64,000 bases of DNA from Clostridia bacterium (lineage in GTDB: Bacteria > Bacillota > Clostridia > Christensenellales > Aristaeellaceae). How positions within the stretch are numbered: the stretch's first letter is position 1; each line of letters opens with the position of its first letter. Where the stretch lies: contig JAFQIB010000003.1 of NCBI GenBank assembly GCA_017397765.1, forward strand, positions 1 to 64,000, written 5' to 3'. The notes beneath the pieces are model-generated. The model was not told where the DNA came from. It saw only the letters and a program-made list of their open reading frames with translations, and ran no database searches. The position numbers were made by a program, and so were the translations under genes. Positions 51,585 through 64,000 of this stretch are shown here, one piece after another.

Positions 51585-52991
51585 TCACTTCTTCGGCAGG
51601 TATTCCCTAATCTCAAAGCTCCCGGGCAGCGCTGCGCGGAACGCCGCCAGGCTTTCAAACGCGCCGTCCGCGATCATCTGGGCAGCCAGGTTGCCCAGCG
51701 CCGTGCCCTCGGTGGGGCCAGCGTACACGGGGAGACCAGTCATGTCAGCGGTCATCTGGTTGAGCACGACGTTCGCACTGCCGCCGCCAACGATGTTGAT
51801 GCTGGTGAAACGCTTGCCGGTGATGTCGCTCATTTCCTTGATGGACTTGTCGTAGCACACGGCCAAGCCCATGGTCACCGCGCGGAGGACGTCCGCGAGG
51901 CCTGCAGGTTCGGGAGCGCCGGCGTCGCGCAGGGCCGCCTTGACCTCGTCCAGCATGCTGTCAGGGGCCAGGAAGCGGTTGTCCGCCGCGTCGATGTAAG
52001 CGGGGTAGGTGGAGCGACCGGCCATTTCTGCCATTTCGGCGAAGGAGTGGGCCTTGTCGATCTCCTTATGGATGCACTGGAGCATCCACATGCCCATGAT
52101 GTTCTTGAGGAAGCGGGTAGTACCGTTGTAGCCGCCTTCGTTGGTGAAGCCGGCGTTCAGCGCGGCCTGACTGGTGACAGGGGCGGGCAGCTCCGTGCCC
52201 AGGAGCGACCAGGTGCCGGAGGACAGGAACGCCGCGCCGTCGTCCTTGGCGGGGACGGCCATATAGGCGCTGCCTGTGTCGTGGGTCGCGGGCAGGATGA
52301 CGGTGGAGGCACAGCCCACCTCCGCCTCGACGGCAGGGGACAGCGGGCCCAGCACGCTGCCCGGCTTGACCATGGGCGTGCGGAACCATTTGTCCGGGAT
52401 GCCGGTTGCTGCGCGGATCGTCTCCGACCAGGTGCCGTTTTCTGCGTTGCACAGCGCGCCGGTGGTGCAGTTCGTCCACTCGTGGGCCTTCTTGCCGGTG
52501 AGGATGTAGGAGAGGTACTCCGGCATCATCAGGAAGTCAGAGACTTCCTCGGCATACTCGGGGTGTTCCTTCAGCACGGCCATCATCTGATACACGGTGT
52601 TGAAGGGCTGCTTGGCGATGCCGCACAGGCCAAAGTGGAAGGGAAAGGGCATGATTTGCTCCAGCTCGGCGTCCAAGCCGTCGGTACGGTCGTCACGGTA
52701 GTGCACGGCGTTGCCCACGCGCTTGCCGTCCTTATCCAGGAGGACAAAGTCCACGCCCCAGGTGTCGATGCCGATGTAGGCGGGGGTGTAACCCTGTTCC
52801 TTCGCGGCCTTGAGACCTGCGACAACGTGGTGCTCCAGGCCCTCAATGTCCCAGCAGAGGTGGCCGTTTACCATACTTCCGCCGTTGGGGAAGCGGTATA
52901 CCTCGCGGGTCTCGATCTTTCCGCCCTCCAGCCAGGAAACGATGTGCCGTCCGCTGGATGCGCCGATGTCAATTGCAAGATACGTCTTCAT
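51585..52991 (-). CDS. rhaB: Rhamnulokinase
   Basis: 468 residues of the FGGY sugar kinase fold. It has the N-terminal phosphate loop YLAIDIGASSGRHI, the substrate aspartate in IGIDTWGVDF and the C-terminal INIVGGGSANVVLNQMTAD and GTALGNLAAQ. It phosphorylates L-rhamnulose at C1. Two adjacent ATGs (52994, 52991) are possible; the second has better spacing to GGAG. It lies 4 bp after rhaM. Confidence 0.93.
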   Translation of the reverse strand: MKTYLAIDIGASSGRHIVSWLEGGKIETREVYRFPNGGSMVNGHLCWDIEGLEHHVVAGLKAAKEQGYTPAYIGIDTWGVDFVLLDKDGKRVGNAVHYRDDRTDGLDAELEQIMPFPFHFGLCGIAKQPFNTVYQMMAVLKEHPEYAEEVSDFLMMPEYLSYILTGKKAHEWTNCTTGALCNAENGTWSETIRAATGIPDKWFRTPMVKPGSVLGPLSPAVEAEVGCASTVILPATHDTGSAYMAVPAKDDGAAFLSSGTWSLLGTELPAPVTSQAALNAGFTNEGGYNGTTRFLKNIMGMWMLQCIHKEIDKAHSFAEMAEMAGRSTYPAYIDAADNRFLAPDSMLDEVKAALRDAGAPEPAGLADVLRAVTMGLAVCYDKSIKEMSDITGKRFTSINIVGGGSANVVLNQMTADMTGLPVYAGPTEGTALGNLAAQMIADGAFESLAAFRAALPGSFEIREYLPKK

Positions 52992-52995
52992 CATA

Positions 52996-53316
52996 TCACT
53001 CCATCAGGAACATGCACTGCATCTTGGGCTGCGCGCCGGTGACGGGGTCCATCTCCAGCTCCAGCACATCGTCCATGTACACGTTCCACTTGTCCACGAT
53101 GGGACTGCCAGCCTGCGTCTTCTCGGCGAACTCGATGCCGTTGACGCACTCATAGTAGCCGAAAAGCACATCGCCGTCGGACCAGATGGTGTAATTGCGG
53201 ATGCCGGCGGCCTTGAGCAGCTCCACCATTTCCGGCCAGATCTCGTCGTGGCGGCGCTTGTATTCCGCCTGCATACCGGGCTTGATGTGGCCCTTCCATG
53301 CAAATCTCTCCATCAT
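52996..53316 (-). CDS. rhaM: L-rhamnose mutarotase
   Basis: 106 residues, the usual RhaM size. Family features are RFAWKGHIKPGMQAEYKRRH, ELLKAAGIRNYTIWSDGDVL and VDKWNVYMDDVLE, which include the conserved active-site His and Trp/Tyr. It interconverts alpha and beta anomers of L-rhamnose to feed RhaA. Starts at 53316 and 53313 are both possible behind GGAGG. Located 12 bp after the GH2 gene. Confidence 0.92.
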   Translation of the reverse strand: MMERFAWKGHIKPGMQAEYKRRHDEIWPEMVELLKAAGIRNYTIWSDGDVLFGYYECVNGIEFAEKTQAGSPIVDKWNVYMDDVLELEMDPVTGAQPKMQCMFLME

Positions 53317-53328
53317 TCATACCTCCAG

Positions 53329-58457
<5,129 letters not shown>

Positions 58458-58469
58458 GGCAGCCTCCTG

Positions 58470-60017
58470 TTAGTGTTCGGGCGTCAGGGTCAGCATCACA
58501 ACGCTGTGGCCGGGCATCGTCAGCGTGAAGGTACCGTCCGCCACGTCCAGCGGATAGCGCACGGTCTGATCCTGCTCGGCATACTTGGCCTTCATGCTGC
58601 GCCACAAGGCCTTGTCCTCCGCCTTGAGGATGGATTGAATATCGCTGTCGTACATGGAGCCCACGGTGGCGATGTCCACATCCCGGGCAGCACGCTGGAT
58701 ATGGGCGGATTTTGCCTCCCAATCCTTGAAGAAGCAGGTGGATGCATCAATCTGCTCCGCCTCACAGGTGTACTGGCCATTCAAGCCCTGCAGCGTGACG
58801 GTCAGCGTTTCATTGCTGTCGGCACGGTCCAGATTATGATTGTACAGCATCAGGCGCAGCGTTCCGTCCTCCTTGAGGGAACCGAAGCCGCCCACGGTGT
58901 TGCCCACCTTGTTGAGGACGAAGCCTTCCGCAGCGATGCGCTTGCCGCCGGCCATCTCCTGCATGAACTTCGCAGGATACCAGGCCGGGATGGGCAGGAA
59001 GGCCTCCTTGGTGAAGAACCAGTCCGCCGCCCAGGCCCAGTTGGCAAAGTACTCAAAGCCCTGCTCGGTCATGGCGTCAAACATATGCGCCGTCCAGGAG
59101 GCAGAGTAGGAGGAGGCGTCCTGCGCCATCGCAAGGCGCATCGCGGGCTTGCCGCCATCCATGATGAACTGGCCCTCGCCCACGTTGAAGGACCCCACCA
59201 TCTCCGGGCACAGCTTGTCCATGCGGCCGCGCACAAAGGACAGGCAGTTGCGCAGGTCGTAGTACTCGCAGGGGCCTTCTGGATTGATATCGTTGTAGTG
59301 ACTGATGGACATGGCATCGTTCTGCGTGCCGATTTCGCCCGTGCACAGGTTCACGCCGGAATGGCAGTGGCGGTAGAAATCGTCAAACAGCTCAATGCGG
59401 CTGAGATTGCCGGAGAAAACAGTCAAATTCTCCCGGCCCAAGCCCTTTTGCAGCGCATCCACCGTGTAGTCGTACAGCTTCCAGTAGCCTTCCTCGCCCG
59501 GCGTCCACCAGTGGTCGTTGTCCGGCTCGGTGCCCACGCGGAAGGGCCATTGGCGGATCTCCTCCATCGGGAAGTTGTCCCGGAGCATCTCCGCAAAGGC
59601 CCGGATGTAGGCGTGGTATACATCCCAGTTATCCGGTGCACAGCGGTTACCCCACTCGAAGCTGTCATACTCGCTGTGCTGTTTCTTGCTCATGTAGTAC
59701 GGCACATTGCCAATGACGATGATAGGCTTCATCCCCTGGCGGAGCACATTGTTCAGTGACTCCAGCGCAGGAGCAAAATCATAATAGGGCTGCCCGTTTT
59801 CGTCCTCCAGGTAGAACTCTCCCCGCCCAGCGCCGCCGGTGAAGGTCATCATCACCGCATAGTCAATGAAGGGAAAGCGCTTTTTGAATTCCCCCTCCGG
59901 CAAGTACCCGAAGGCCCCGCCATTGAGGAAGGAACGATAATCCCAGATGCAGACGGCCTTGGCAATATTGCTTACCACAGCGCCGGGCTTTCCTGCGTCA
60001 AACGTCAGATGTGCCAT
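58470..60017 (-). CDS. GH39-like (beta/alpha)8 glycosidase
   Basis: 515 residues without a signal peptide. The barrel motif FRVGTEPDNDHWWTPG (about residues 160-175) matches the acid/base region (NEPD-type) of GH39 and related clan-A enzymes. A beta-sandwich with LRLMLYNHN and TLTMPGHSVVMLTL closes the protein. GH39 members include beta-xylosidases, but newer subfamilies act on other glycans, so the substrate is open. It lies 12 bp before the GH106-like gene in the same operon. Confidence 0.7.
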   Translation of the reverse strand: MAHLTFDAGKPGAVVSNIAKAVCIWDYRSFLNGGAFGYLPEGEFKKRFPFIDYAVMMTFTGGAGRGEFYLEDENGQPYYDFAPALESLNNVLRQGMKPIIVIGNVPYYMSKKQHSEYDSFEWGNRCAPDNWDVYHAYIRAFAEMLRDNFPMEEIRQWPFRVGTEPDNDHWWTPGEEGYWKLYDYTVDALQKGLGRENLTVFSGNLSRIELFDDFYRHCHSGVNLCTGEIGTQNDAMSISHYNDINPEGPCEYYDLRNCLSFVRGRMDKLCPEMVGSFNVGEGQFIMDGGKPAMRLAMAQDASSYSASWTAHMFDAMTEQGFEYFANWAWAADWFFTKEAFLPIPAWYPAKFMQEMAGGKRIAAEGFVLNKVGNTVGGFGSLKEDGTLRLMLYNHNLDRADSNETLTVTLQGLNGQYTCEAEQIDASTCFFKDWEAKSAHIQRAARDVDIATVGSMYDSDIQSILKAEDKALWRSMKAKYAEQDQTVRYPLDVADGTFTLTMPGHSVVMLTLTPEH

Positions 60018-60038
60018 ATTCCTATCAACCTTTACAAA

Positions 60039-60959
60039 TTACTGATTTTCCAGACAGGCGGCGACCAGCTCGTCGATGCGGCCCGTGGCCAGACCGATGT
60101 TGGTGTCCGCTGCGCCATAATAGATGCGAACGGTGCCGTCAGGCTGCGGCAGCGCGTTGCAGGTGAAAACCACGTTCATCACGCGGCCCTTCATTTCGTA
60201 GTCATGCTCCGGCCAGAGGATGAAATCCTTGGTGTAGCCGATCACCTCGCCCGGATCGTCCAGGGACAGAAGCGCGGCCTTCAGCCGGTAGATAAAGCCA
60301 TTGCAGGTCTGGCTGACGGTGTGATAAATCTCCAGCCAGCCCTTGTCGGTCTTGATCGGCACAGCGCCTGCGCCCATCTTGAAGCCGTCGATCCAGGGCT
60401 TGCCCTTGTACATCAAGGGACGGGACTTGCCCCAGAAGGTCAGATCGGGAGAGAAGCTCACCCACATGGAGCAGGGCTCCAGCTCATTGCCGAAGGGGCG
60501 GTCGAAGCGGCAGTAGAGGCCGTCGAACTTTTCGGGGAAGAGGCAGCCGTTGCGGTTGCCGAATTCGGAGGCGATCGCCACGCGCTCGAAGGTCTCGAAA
60601 TCCTTCGTCTTGACGATGCCCACGCGCACATTGTTCTGGTTCAGATCGCTGGCGTAGAGCAGGAAGTACTCATCGCCGATCTTGGTGATACGAGGATCGT
60701 AGGTACAGGTCTCGGGGTGGATGGGGTCGGGCGTGGGCCAGGGCGCAGGGGTGGGATCGGCGGTAAAGTTCACGCCGTCCTTGCTGCGGGCAATCCACAG
60801 GCGGTGGATGTCGTCAAGCGTCGTCACGTCCATGACCATGATGGTCTCGCCATTGTGTTCAATGGCGCCGGGGTTGAAGGTATACAGGACAGTCTCCGGC
60901 ATCATGGCAGGGCACATCACCGGATTGTTTTCATATTTGGTCAGCAGTCTCTTCTTCAT
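60039..60959 (-). CDS. GH130 beta-mannoside phosphorylase
   Basis: 306 residues folding as a five-bladed propeller. The start MKKRLLTKYENNPVMCP and FNPGAIEHNGETIMVMDV, followed by CTYDPRITKIGDEYFLLY, is characteristic of GH130, with the catalytic aspartate in TYDPRI. The family phosphorolyses beta-1,4- or beta-1,2-mannosides and yields mannose 1-phosphate. It would work downstream of mannan cleavage such as that by the GH26 protein at 30 kb. The start at 60959 is preferred over an ATG 18 bp earlier. Confidence 0.88.
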   Translation of the reverse strand: MKKRLLTKYENNPVMCPAMMPETVLYTFNPGAIEHNGETIMVMDVTTLDDIHRLWIARSKDGVNFTADPTPAPWPTPDPIHPETCTYDPRITKIGDEYFLLYASDLNQNNVRVGIVKTKDFETFERVAIASEFGNRNGCLFPEKFDGLYCRFDRPFGNELEPCSMWVSFSPDLTFWGKSRPLMYKGKPWIDGFKMGAGAVPIKTDKGWLEIYHTVSQTCNGFIYRLKAALLSLDDPGEVIGYTKDFILWPEHDYEMKGRVMNVVFTCNALPQPDGTVRIYYGAADTNIGLATGRIDELVAACLENQ

Positions 60960-60999
60960 GTTGATCTCTCCTGCCATCAGGCCGTATTTTTGTTAAAGG

Positions 61000-61033
61000 C
61001 CGGCCATGCCGCCCGAATGAACGGCATGGCCGG
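61000..61033 (-). terminator. Intercistronic hairpin after the CBM protein gene
   Basis: A perfect 12-bp stem CCGGCCATGCCG / CGGCATGGCCGG with a 10-nt loop; on the minus strand CCTTTAAC follows. Probably partial termination or mRNA stabilisation that favours the secreted proteins upstream. Confidence 0.6.
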
Positions 61034-61067
61034 ATGGTTCCGGTGCAGTAATGGAATTCAGAAATTC

Positions 61068-61787
61068 TTACTTGACAACGGGCTTCACGAACAGCTCAGC
61101 ATCGTCGATGGCGTAGGTCATGGAGACAGCGCCGTCCATGCCGCAGGTCACCCACAGGATGGCATGGGTGAACTCGAAATCGTCAACCAGCAGCTCGCGG
61201 GCGCCAGCCTGCTGAGTGGGCTCCTTGCCATTGCGGTCAGCGCCCTTGTTGTACCACAGCTGGAAGGACTTGTCGTTGCCCTCAGCGTCCAGACCGACCT
61301 GAGTCCAGGCCTTGCCGTCCACGGGGGTGTTGGACTCGAGCTTCCACACCTGGATGGGATCCCACTTCATGTCTTCACGGCCCTGCTCGTAGATGTACAG
61401 CCAGGCATCGCAGGTAGCCAGCTTGTCTTCGCCAAGCAGCTTCACGAAAGCCTTGAAGAAGTACTCGCCATTGCCGGCGGCCTTGATGGCCTCGGTGGCC
61501 TCAATGCCCAGGGCAGACAGCCACCACTCGTTCTCGGACTGGCCGTCGACCAGCATGGCGGACTTGGTGTTGGCAGCGTAGGAACCGGTGTGAGCGTCAG
61601 CAACGATCTCGGCGTACAGGGTGTTGGCCTCGATCTGGTCGTAGTGGTAGTAGTTCAGCCACTTGCCGGTGAAATCGCCGGTCTCGAAGCCAGGGTTAGC
61701 CAGCAGGTTTGTGGGCGCTTCCTCAGCGAAAGCGCAGCAGCCCAGCAGCATCAGGGAAGCCAGAACCAGAGCAATCAGTTTCTTCAT
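61068..61787 (-). CDS. Secreted carbohydrate-binding-module protein
   Basis: 239 residues. The signal sequence MKKLIALVLASLMLLGCCAFAEE may be a lipobox (LLGC) or a signal peptidase I site. The mature protein NLLANPGFETGDFTGKW and the closing VDDFEFTHAILWV, with a late IDDAELFV, follow the CBM4/9-type jelly roll. There is no catalytic domain, so it is likely to hold glycan at the cell surface for the transporter. Between a sugar-binding protein and GH130 genes. AAGGAGGAAACC precedes the ATG. Confidence 0.75.
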   Translation of the reverse strand: MKKLIALVLASLMLLGCCAFAEEAPTNLLANPGFETGDFTGKWLNYYHYDQIEANTLYAEIVADAHTGSYAANTKSAMLVDGQSENEWWLSALGIEATEAIKAAGNGEYFFKAFVKLLGEDKLATCDAWLYIYEQGREDMKWDPIQVWKLESNTPVDGKAWTQVGLDAEGNDKSFQLWYNKGADRNGKEPTQQAGARELLVDDFEFTHAILWVTCGMDGAVSMTYAIDDAELFVKPVVK

Positions 61788-61880
61788 AGGGGTTTCCTCC
61801 TTTTTCTATAACTTGCCGCACCGCCCGCCCTGCACCGTGGCAAAGCATGTGCCGCAATAGTTACCATGTGTCGGGGGCGG

Positions 61881-63248
61881 TTATTCCGCCGGGGTCGTTT
61901 CGCCCATCAGCTCACGCAGGGATTCCTCCGCCAGAGGCCGGATGGACTCAACAAAGGTCGTCCAGTTGTTCTGAATGGCCAGGAACACCCACACGCGATG
62001 GGTGGACATGAAGCCGTAGCCGAAGGAAGTGACCATGTTCTCCACATCGCGGGCAACCTGGTACTGGTAGAGCAGATCGTTGCTCCAGCCATCTTCATGC
62101 CATTCGGCCAGCATGTCCTCATAGGTTTCGCCCACTTCGGGGTAACGGTGGGAGTAGGCAATCGTGCGGATGAACGCCGCAGCCGCCTCGGGATTCTGCG
62201 CACCCTGAACCAGGCAGAAGCCGCCGGACTGGGCGTAGGTCACATTCACGCCGGGCTGCACTTTTTGAGGATCCTGGGGCAGGGGCACGATGCCCAGCGT
62301 GCCTTCCTGAATGGCCTGGCTGACTTCCGCAGAGCCCTTCATCATCCAGGAGTCGATGATCTGCATGGCCACCATGCCGCGGTTCCAGTAATTGCGCCAG
62401 CCGCCCTGGGCCTTGATCTTGATGATGTCATCCTTGAAGAGCATGTCGTTGAGATAGTTCTCTGCACGGACGACATCGGGATGGGTCAGGTTGTTCTCAA
62501 AGAAGCCGTCCTTCAGGGCCACATAGTCCACGCCGGTGGAACCAGTCAGCGCACCGTAACCGGGCGCGCCGGTACCGTAGCAGATGTAATCGCCGTTTTC
62601 ATCAGTGATGTTCAGCTCTGCCGCCAGCTCGCGGAAGGCGTCCCAGGTCCATTCGCCGCGCTCCCACAGCTCCCAGGGCGTCTCGTAGCCGTATTCCTCG
62701 AAGATCTTGGGGTTGTAGATCATGTAGTAGACGGGCTTGTTGTCGTAGGGTGCGAGGTAATGCTGTCCATTCCACAGGCCAGCCTCATACACGGACTGCA
62801 GATCCTTGAGCTCCGGCTCGTTGTAGTCAATGTAGGCGTCGATGGGCTGCACCAGGCCGGCATTGGCCAGGGTGACAAAGCAGGGATCCGTCGTGGACTC
62901 AGAAACCACCAGATCCGGCACGGTGCCCGCGCCGATCAGGTTCTGCAGCTTGGAGGCGTATTCCTGAACGCCGCAGATGATCTGGATGACTTCACCGCCG
63001 AAGAGCTCCTTGTACAGCTCCTTTGCCTCGCCCAGATCATAATGGGTCAGAACGGTGACGTCCTTCTTCCCTTCCGGCAGCACCAGGTCCGGCAGGTTGC
63101 TGGGAGTATAGCGGCCATACATGAACTCGATGATCTCCTCGTCGGTCATGCCCGCCTCCTCCACTTCACCGATGAAGACCAGATCCTCCGCAAACGCGCA
63201 GGAGAAGGTCATCATCATTGCCAACAGCATCGCGATCCATTTACGCAT
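61881..63248 (-). CDS. ABC sugar transporter substrate-binding protein (family 1)
   Basis: 455 residues. A signal peptide (MRKWIAMLLAMMMTFSCAFA, possible lipid cysteine at 17) leads into a bacterial extracellular solute-binding family 1 protein: VPDLVVSESTTDPC, LVQPIDAYID, NPKIFEEYGYETPWELWERG and GIVPLPQDPQ are typical lobes. It would bind oligosaccharides and deliver them to an ABC permease. No permease is in the window, so it must lie further upstream on the minus strand or elsewhere. Precedes the CBM protein by 93 bp. Confidence 0.88.
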   Translation of the reverse strand: MRKWIAMLLAMMMTFSCAFAEDLVFIGEVEEAGMTDEEIIEFMYGRYTPSNLPDLVLPEGKKDVTVLTHYDLGEAKELYKELFGGEVIQIICGVQEYASKLQNLIGAGTVPDLVVSESTTDPCFVTLANAGLVQPIDAYIDYNEPELKDLQSVYEAGLWNGQHYLAPYDNKPVYYMIYNPKIFEEYGYETPWELWERGEWTWDAFRELAAELNITDENGDYICYGTGAPGYGALTGSTGVDYVALKDGFFENNLTHPDVVRAENYLNDMLFKDDIIKIKAQGGWRNYWNRGMVAMQIIDSWMMKGSAEVSQAIQEGTLGIVPLPQDPQKVQPGVNVTYAQSGGFCLVQGAQNPEAAAAFIRTIAYSHRYPEVGETYEDMLAEWHEDGWSNDLLYQYQVARDVENMVTSFGYGFMSTHRVWVFLAIQNNWTTFVESIRPLAEESLRELMGETTPAE

Positions 63249-63275
63249 ACGGTAGCCTCCTTATGTGTTTCTCTC

Positions 63276-64000
63276 TCAGTCCACGGCGCGCACGATCACC
63301 GCCGCATCCGTTGGCAGGGATTCAAACTGGATCTTCACCGCGCCAAGGAAGGAAACCTTCGCTGCCTCGGTACGGATGATCTCTCCGGTTTTCGTATCCC
63401 ACACCTCGATCTGTACATCGCCGCGCCTGAGGCCCTTGAGGGTCACATTGACATTCTGCGCCGGCACAGGATCAGGATCAGCCCAGGTGTAGGCATTATT
63501 GTAGACATACAGCGCCGTCGCCGTGCCGCTCTTGTTGGTCAGGCCGAATGCCTTCACGTCCCCCTTGAGGGATAGCTTGGCCTCCTTCAGCGGCTCGGAC
63601 ACAAAGTCGAAGGAATCCACATACCGCTGAAGTGGCTGCAGGTAGCGCTGATAGCCGGAATCCATCAATTCCTGATGGTACCAGTATAAGGGTATATTGG
63701 CCGCGCCGGTATGCACGCCGGACCACAGGCCGATGTGCAGATACATCCATTCAGGGTCATTCTGCCGGATATCCGCATGGGAGGCAAATTCACCGATGAT
63801 CGCCATCTGGTTGTGGGTGTGGGCCTTGGATTCGATCAGGTTCATCGTGGCAGCCAGATCCTGGGCGTTGTAGTGATGCACCTGGATGTAATCCAGCTTG
63901 CACTCCTTCACCAGAATGTCCCAGGCCTCCAGCCAATGACCGTCGGCAAAGCTCACGCCCACCAGGCGATCATAGGGGTCAAGCGACAGAATGTACTCGC
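63276..64000 (-). CDS. C-terminal part of a clan-A glycosidase (start outside window)
   Basis: About 241 residues are visible; the frame is open through the right edge. The TIM-barrel remnants YIQVHHYNAQDL and MAIIGEFASHADI (IGEF holds a likely nucleophile glutamate) suggest a GH5/GH42-like or related clan-A hydrolase. It is followed by a C-terminal beta-sandwich (VNVTLKGLRRGDVQIEVWDT). It ends 28 bp before the binding-protein gene. The family cannot be fixed without the N-terminus. Confidence 0.65.
   Translation of the reverse strand, partial: EYILSLDPYDRLVGVSFADGHWLEAWDILVKECKLDYIQVHHYNAQDLAATMNLIESKAHTHNQMAIIGEFASHADIRQNDPEWMYLHIGLWSGVHTGAANIPLYWYHQELMDSGYQRYLQPLQRYVDSFDFVSEPLKEAKLSLKGDVKAFGLTNKSGTATALYVYNNAYTWADPDPVPAQNVNVTLKGLRRGDVQIEVWDTKTGEIIRTEAAKVSFLGAVKIQFESLPTDAAVIVRAVD

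Overview
The window is GC-rich DNA from a bacterium that looks like a gut-type, plant-fibre-degrading Clostridia (Bacillota). Nearly all genes have GGAGG-type ribosome binding sites, promoters are of the TTGACA-17-TATAAT type, and secreted proteins carry Gram-positive signal peptides. The hydrolases attack pectin, xylan, mannan, rhamnose-containing and uronic-acid glycans. No species can be named from the sequence alone.

Layout. (1) 0-3.5 kb: end of a secreted family 9 pectate lyase. (2) 4-9.1 kb, minus: a complete BMP-type nucleoside/purine ABC importer. (3) 9.4-16.6 kb: Fe-S aldo/keto reductase, tcdA, an Rrf2 regulator, a TtcA-like thiolase, a secreted GH10 xylanase, a five-tRNA operon (Val, Asp, Phe, Gly, Cys) and a small secreted protein. 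(4) 16.7-19.9 kb: mscS, tag, GNAT, P-loop kinase and cysteine hydrolase in one tight operon. (5) 19.9-31.4 kb: a GH88 plus heparinase-II/III-like lyase pair, GH43-like protein, flavodoxin-like protein, CapA-like protein, NAGPA-like protein, a BspA-repeat/transglutaminase surface protein, an XRE regulator and GH26. (6) 31.6-34.7 kb: ECF sigma factor and a very large membrane anti-sigma/PepSY protein. (7) 35.6-48.5 kb: housekeeping and small-enzyme genes with several unusual domain fusions (GpsA with a decayed TagD-like domain, pyrophosphatase-like with GNAT, P-loop kinase with GNAT, RluA with a DUF4298-like tail, XRE with desulfoferrodoxin-like), plus lysA and asnS. (8) 49-64 kb, minus: one long rhamnose and glycan utilisation locus, from a cut secreted glycosidase through a sugar-binding protein, a CBM protein, GH130, GH39-like, GH106-like and GH2 enzymes to rhaM, rhaB, rhaA and rhaD.

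The most unusual feature is a family of six short (about 250-340 bp) non-coding, hairpin-rich elements scattered through the window (3.6, 11.5, 25.8, 40.7, 45.5 and 48.6 kb). They share imperfect terminal inverted repeats (CAGnnTGTC-like). In four copies the element sits between two direct copies of a hairpin unique to that locus, usually the terminator of the neighbouring gene, and the duplicated segment is the whole hairpin plus 1-2 nt on each side. A fifth copy lies between two copies of a 12-bp site that contains a Shine-Dalgarno sequence. Internal stems differ in sequence between copies but stay paired, which is covariation. This looks like a MITE-like element family that inserts at hairpins and duplicates them, leaving itself in 3' or 5' untranslated regions. 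No transposase is visible in the window, so the mobilising enzyme is unknown.

Two further repeat types are present: a GGCTCCCTCC hairpin repeat (35.4 and 51.5 kb), and a GAATTCGGAATT repeat (51.4 kb, and inside the 3' end of lysA, where it encodes the last residues of the protein).
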